Source: Streptomyces sp. M92 (GTDB lineage: Bacteria > Actinomycetota > Actinomycetes > Streptomycetales > Streptomycetaceae). Taken from it: a stretch of DNA of 64,000 nt. Positions 61,105 to 64,000 of the stretch are shown here, one piece after another. A program made the translations under genes and the position numbers. How positions within the stretch are numbered: the first letter of the stretch is position 1; each line of letters starts with the position of its first letter. Below the pieces are notes generated by a model that had not been told where the DNA came from, did not search any database, and worked only from the letters and a program-made list of their open reading frames with translations. The DNA lies in the NCBI RefSeq assembly GCF_028473745.1, contig NZ_CP101137.1:682001-746000 (forward strand), read 5' to 3'.

Positions 61105-63716
61105 TGACCGCCACCCCGGGGCCCGCCCCCACCATCGTCCTCGTCGGCCACGGCATGGTCGGCCAGCGCTTCCTGGAGGCGCTCGCCGAGCGCGGCCTGA
61201 CCGCCACGCACCGCGTGGTCGTGCTGTGCGAGGAACCGCGCCCCGCCTACGACCGCGTCCAGCTCACCTCGTACTTCTCGGGGAGGACCCCCGAAGACCT
61301 GTCGATGACCGACCTCGCCTTCATCGAGGAGCACGGCATCGAGCTGCGCGTCGGCGACCCGGCCGAGACCGTCGACCGCGAGGCGCGCAGGGTGACCGCC
61401 CGCTCGGGGCTGGTCGTCGACTACGACGTACTGGTGCTGGCCACCGGCTCCTACCCCTTCGTCCCGCCGGTCCCCGGCAAGGACGCCGAGGGCTGCTTCG
61501 TCTACCGGACGATCGAGGACCTGCTCGCCATCGAGGCGTACGCGAAGACCGCGACGACCGGCGCGGTGGTCGGCGGCGGACTGCTCGGGCTGGAGGCGGC
61601 CGGCGCCCTCAAGGGGCTCGGACTCACCTCGCACATCGTGGAGTTCGCGCCCCGGCTGATGCCGGTACAGGTCGACGAGGGCGGCGGCGCGGCGCTGCTG
61701 CGCACCATCGAGGAGATGGGCCTGTCCGTGCACACGGGCGTCGGCACGCAGGAGATCGTCACCGGCGCGGACGGCGCCGTCACCGGCATGAGGCTCTCCG
61801 ACGGCTCCGAACTCGCCACCGACCTGGTGGTGTTCAGCGCCGGTGTCCGCCCCCGCGACCAGCTGGCCCGCGACTGCGGACTGGCGGTCGGCGAGCGCGG
61901 CGGCATCAGCGTCGACGAGCGGTGCCGGACCGTCACCGACGAGCGGGTCTTCGCGATCGGCGAGTGCGCGCTGGCCGCCGACGGGCGGGTGTACGGGCTG
62001 GTCGCGCCCGGGTACGAGCAGGCCGAGACGGCCGCCGCCACCATCGCGGACCGGGAGGCCTCCTTCACCGGCGCCGACCTGTCCACCAAGCTGAAGCTGC
62101 TCGGCGTGGACGTGGCGTCCTTCGGCGACGCGCACGGCACCGCCGAGGGCTGCCTGGACGTCGTCTACTCCGACTCCCGCGCGGGCCTGTACAAGAAGCT
62201 GGTCGTCGGCCGCGACGGCACGCTGCTCGGCGGCATCCTGGTCGGCGACGCGGAGGCGTACGGCACGCTGCGCGCGTTCACCGGCTCGGTCCCGCCGGTC
62301 TCCCCCGAGTCGCTCGTCCTGCCCGCCGGTGCCGGGGCCCCGGCCCAGCTCGGCCCGGCCGCCCTGCCCGACGACGCGGTGATCTGCTCCTGCCACAACG
62401 TCACCAAGGGCACCATCCGCGGCGCGGTGACCGAGCACTCCTGCACCACCGTGCCGGAGGTGAAGAAGTGCACCAAGGCCGGCACCGGCTGCGGCTCCTG
62501 CGTGAAGGTGCTCGGCCAGCTGGTCACCGCCGAGCTGGAGGCGAGCGGCGTCGAGGTCGACAAGGGGCTGTGCGGCTGCTTCGCGCAGACCCGCGAGGAG
62601 CTGTACGAGATCGTCCTCGCCCTGCGGATCACCTCATACCGCGAGCTGCTCGACCGGCACGGCCGCGAGGGCGCCCGGGGCGGCGAGGGCTGCGAGGTGT
62701 GCAAGCCGGCGGTCGGCTCGATCATCGCCTCCCTCGCCCCGGCGATCGGCGCCAGCGGCTACGTCCTGGACGGCGAGCAGGCGGCCCTCCAGGACACCAA
62801 CGACCACTTCCTGGCCAACCTCCAGAGGAACGGCTCGTACTCCGTCGTCCCGCGCATCCCCGGCGGCGAGATCGCGCCGGAGAAGCTGATCGTCATCGGC
62901 GAGATCGCCCGGGACTTCGGGCTCTACACGAAGATCACCGGCGGTCAGCGCATCGACATGTTCGGCGCCCGCGTCGAGCAGCTGCCGGTGATCTGGGCGC
63001 GGCTGGTGGACGCCGGCTTCGAGTCCGGGCACGCGTACGGCAAGTCGCTGCGCACGGTGAAGTCCTGCGTGGGCCAGACCTGGTGCCGCTACGGCGTCCA
63101 GGACTCGGTGCGCATGGCGATCGACCTGGAGCTGCGCTACCGGGGGCTCAGGTCCCCGCACAAGCTGAAGTCGGCGGTCTCCGGGTGTGCCCGCGAGTGC
63201 GCCGAGGCCCAGTCCAAGGACTTCGGCGTGATCGCCACCTCCAACGGCTGGAACCTCTACGTCGGCGGCAACGGCGGCGCCACCCCGCGCCACGCGGACC
63301 TGCTCGCGCAGGACCTCTCGGACGCCGAACTGGTCCGCCTGATCGACCGGTTCCTGATGTTCTACATCCGCACCGCCGACAAGCTGGAGCGCACCTCCAC
63401 CTGGCTGGAGCGCATCCCCGGCGGCCTGGACCACGTACGGGACGTCGTCGTGCGCGACTCGCTCGGCATCTGCGACGAACTGGAGTCCCTGATGCGGGCC
63501 CATGTCGCGCACTACCGCGACGAGTGGGCCGAGACCGTCGACGACCCGGAGAAGCTCGCCCGGTTCGTGTCCTTCGTGAACGCCCCCGGCACCCCCGACC
63601 CGGTCGTGGGCTTCGTGCCGGAGCGCGACCAGATGAAGCCCGACCTGCCGCTGCTGGACATCGGCCTGCGGCGCCCCTCGGAAGACGACCTCCTGGAAGG
63701 AAGCACCCGGCGATGA
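61104..63716 (+). CDS. nirB: Nitrite reductase [NAD(P)H] large subunit
   Basis: An 870-aa enzyme reducing nitrite to ammonium in the cytoplasm. The N-terminal flavoprotein (about 1-390) has VLVGHGMVGQRFLEAL and AVVGGGLLGLEAAGAL. A Bfd-like [2Fe-2S] domain (about 430-480) carries VICSCHNVTKG and CTKAGTGCGSCV. The C-terminal siroheme/[4Fe-4S] domain has Cys655, Cys661, Cys695 and Cys699 (CVGQTWCRYG and SGCARECAEAQSKDFG). The siroheme fits the chelatase encoded at 46995. Overlaps nirD by ATGA. Confidence 0.95.
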   Translation: MTATPGPAPTIVLVGHGMVGQRFLEALAERGLTATHRVVVLCEEPRPAYDRVQLTSYFSGRTPEDLSMTDLAFIEEHGIELRVGDPAETVDREARRVTARSGLVVDYDVLVLATGSYPFVPPVPGKDAEGCFVYRTIEDLLAIEAYAKTATTGAVVGGGLLGLEAAGALKGLGLTSHIVEFAPRLMPVQVDEGGGAALLRTIEEMGLSVHTGVGTQEIVTGADGAVTGMRLSDGSELATDLVVFSAGVRPRDQLARDCGLAVGERGGISVDERCRTVTDERVFAIGECALAADGRVYGLVAPGYEQAETAAATIADREASFTGADLSTKLKLLGVDVASFGDAHGTAEGCLDVVYSDSRAGLYKKLVVGRDGTLLGGILVGDAEAYGTLRAFTGSVPPVSPESLVLPAGAGAPAQLGPAALPDDAVICSCHNVTKGTIRGAVTEHSCTTVPEVKKCTKAGTGCGSCVKVLGQLVTAELEASGVEVDKGLCGCFAQTREELYEIVLALRITSYRELLDRHGREGARGGEGCEVCKPAVGSIIASLAPAIGASGYVLDGEQAALQDTNDHFLANLQRNGSYSVVPRIPGGEIAPEKLIVIGEIARDFGLYTKITGGQRIDMFGARVEQLPVIWARLVDAGFESGHAYGKSLRTVKSCVGQTWCRYGVQDSVRMAIDLELRYRGLRSPHKLKSAVSGCARECAEAQSKDFGVIATSNGWNLYVGGNGGATPRHADLLAQDLSDAELVRLIDRFLMFYIRTADKLERTSTWLERIPGGLDHVRDVVVRDSLGICDELESLMRAHVAHYRDEWAETVDDPEKLARFVSFVNAPGTPDPVVGFVPERDQMKPDLPLLDIGLRRPSEDDLLEGSTRR

Positions 63717-64000
63717 CCCTGGCACCCGAGTCCCCGGCACCCGAGACGACCGGCCTGAAGGTCCTGCTGCGGCTGACGGACGACTGGTTCACGGCCTGCG
63801 ACCTCGGCGCCCTGCTGCCCGGCCGGGGCGTCGCGGCCCTGCTGCCGGACGGCGGCCAGGTGGCCCTGTTCCGCGACCGGTCGGGCGAGCTGTACGCCAT
63901 CGGCAACCGGGACCCGTTCACCGGCGCGGCGGTCCTCTCCCGCGGCCTGACCGGCACCCACCGGGGCCGCCCCTTCGTCGCCTCCCCGCTGCTCAAGCAG
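63713..64000 (+). CDS. nirD: Nitrite reductase small subunit (5' part)
   Basis: The first 96 codons of a Rieske-fold NirD protein: VLLRLTDDWFTACDLGALLPGRGVAALLPD, then VALFRDRSGELYAIGNRDPF. As usual for NirD, Cys/His cluster ligands are absent (NRDPFTGAAVL in place of CxH). The ATG overlaps the nirB stop. The reading frame continues beyond the window edge. Confidence 0.93.
   Translation, partial: MTLAPESPAPETTGLKVLLRLTDDWFTACDLGALLPGRGVAALLPDGGQVALFRDRSGELYAIGNRDPFTGAAVLSRGLTGTHRGRPFVASPLLKQ

Overview
The window is high-GC actinobacterial chromosome, almost certainly Streptomyces. Codon third positions are nearly all G/C. GTG starts and 4-bp ATGA/GTGA gene overlaps are common. It carries family markers such as a HrdA-type sigma factor, an Mbl/MreB-like protein, Rpf-type cell-wall lysins and a class F sortase. 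From memory, and not checked by any search, the order malonyl-CoA synthetase, Mbl, HrdA, DnaG, NasA, NirB resembles the SCO2430-SCO2488 region of S. coelicolor.

Layout. 1-720: a trypsin-co-occurring (TCO1) gene and the start of its trypsin-like partner, cut by the window edge. 943-6652: an arabinan-utilisation operon on the minus strand (Tat-exported binding protein, two permeases, secreted GH43 arabinanase, intracellular GH51 arabinofuranosidase). 6874-10090: a translationally coupled trio of ImmA/IrrE-like peptidase, MAB_1171c-type membrane protein and FAD monooxygenase. 10160-10720: a non-coding tandem-repeat block. 10756-12407: SMP-30 hydrolase and IclR regulator. 12544-14003: two convergent genes (hypothetical, ATP-grasp). 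14008-19164: a malonate module (GntR regulator, MatC-like carrier, MatB, carboxyltransferase). 19303: a 19-codon peptide gene with its own hairpin terminator. 19423-23097: secreted S8 protease. 23324-30462: a complete four-gene TCO1 / trypsin-VMAP / MoxR ATPase / SAV_2336-pseudokinase system, the best candidate for an under-studied conflict or signalling machine. 30596-34405: Mbl, a degenerate GAF histidine kinase, an IS200/IS605 end relic, a STAS-ANTAR fusion and a 47-aa acidic protein. 34461-34873: three tRNAs. 35024-40907: YtxH protein, FGGY kinase, heterodimeric ABC exporter, small membrane protein. 40943-47858: HrdA, DnaG, ferredoxin reductase, dGTPase, CbiX chelatase. 48026-52762: SanA-like protein, assimilatory nitrate reductase, an M4 protease relic, a cell-surface protein and a class F sortase. 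52814-56630: a wall-lysin operon in which an NlpC/P60 and an Rpf protein share an almost identical 838-bp repeat module. 57005-58927: a LuxR-type regulator divergent from a small secreted peptide gene. 58939-64000: TSUP transporter and the nir nitrite reductase operon, truncated in nirD.

Functional themes are plant-polymer and malonate catabolism, nitrate/nitrite assimilation (NasA, NirB, NirD, with a GlnR-like box before nir), cell-wall remodelling and housekeeping replication/transcription genes. Accessory islands are inserted between them. Decay is visible at an M4 protease relic, an insertion-sequence end, a kinase lacking its ATP-binding boxes, and intergenic palindromic repeats, one of which has been captured as a C-terminal tail.
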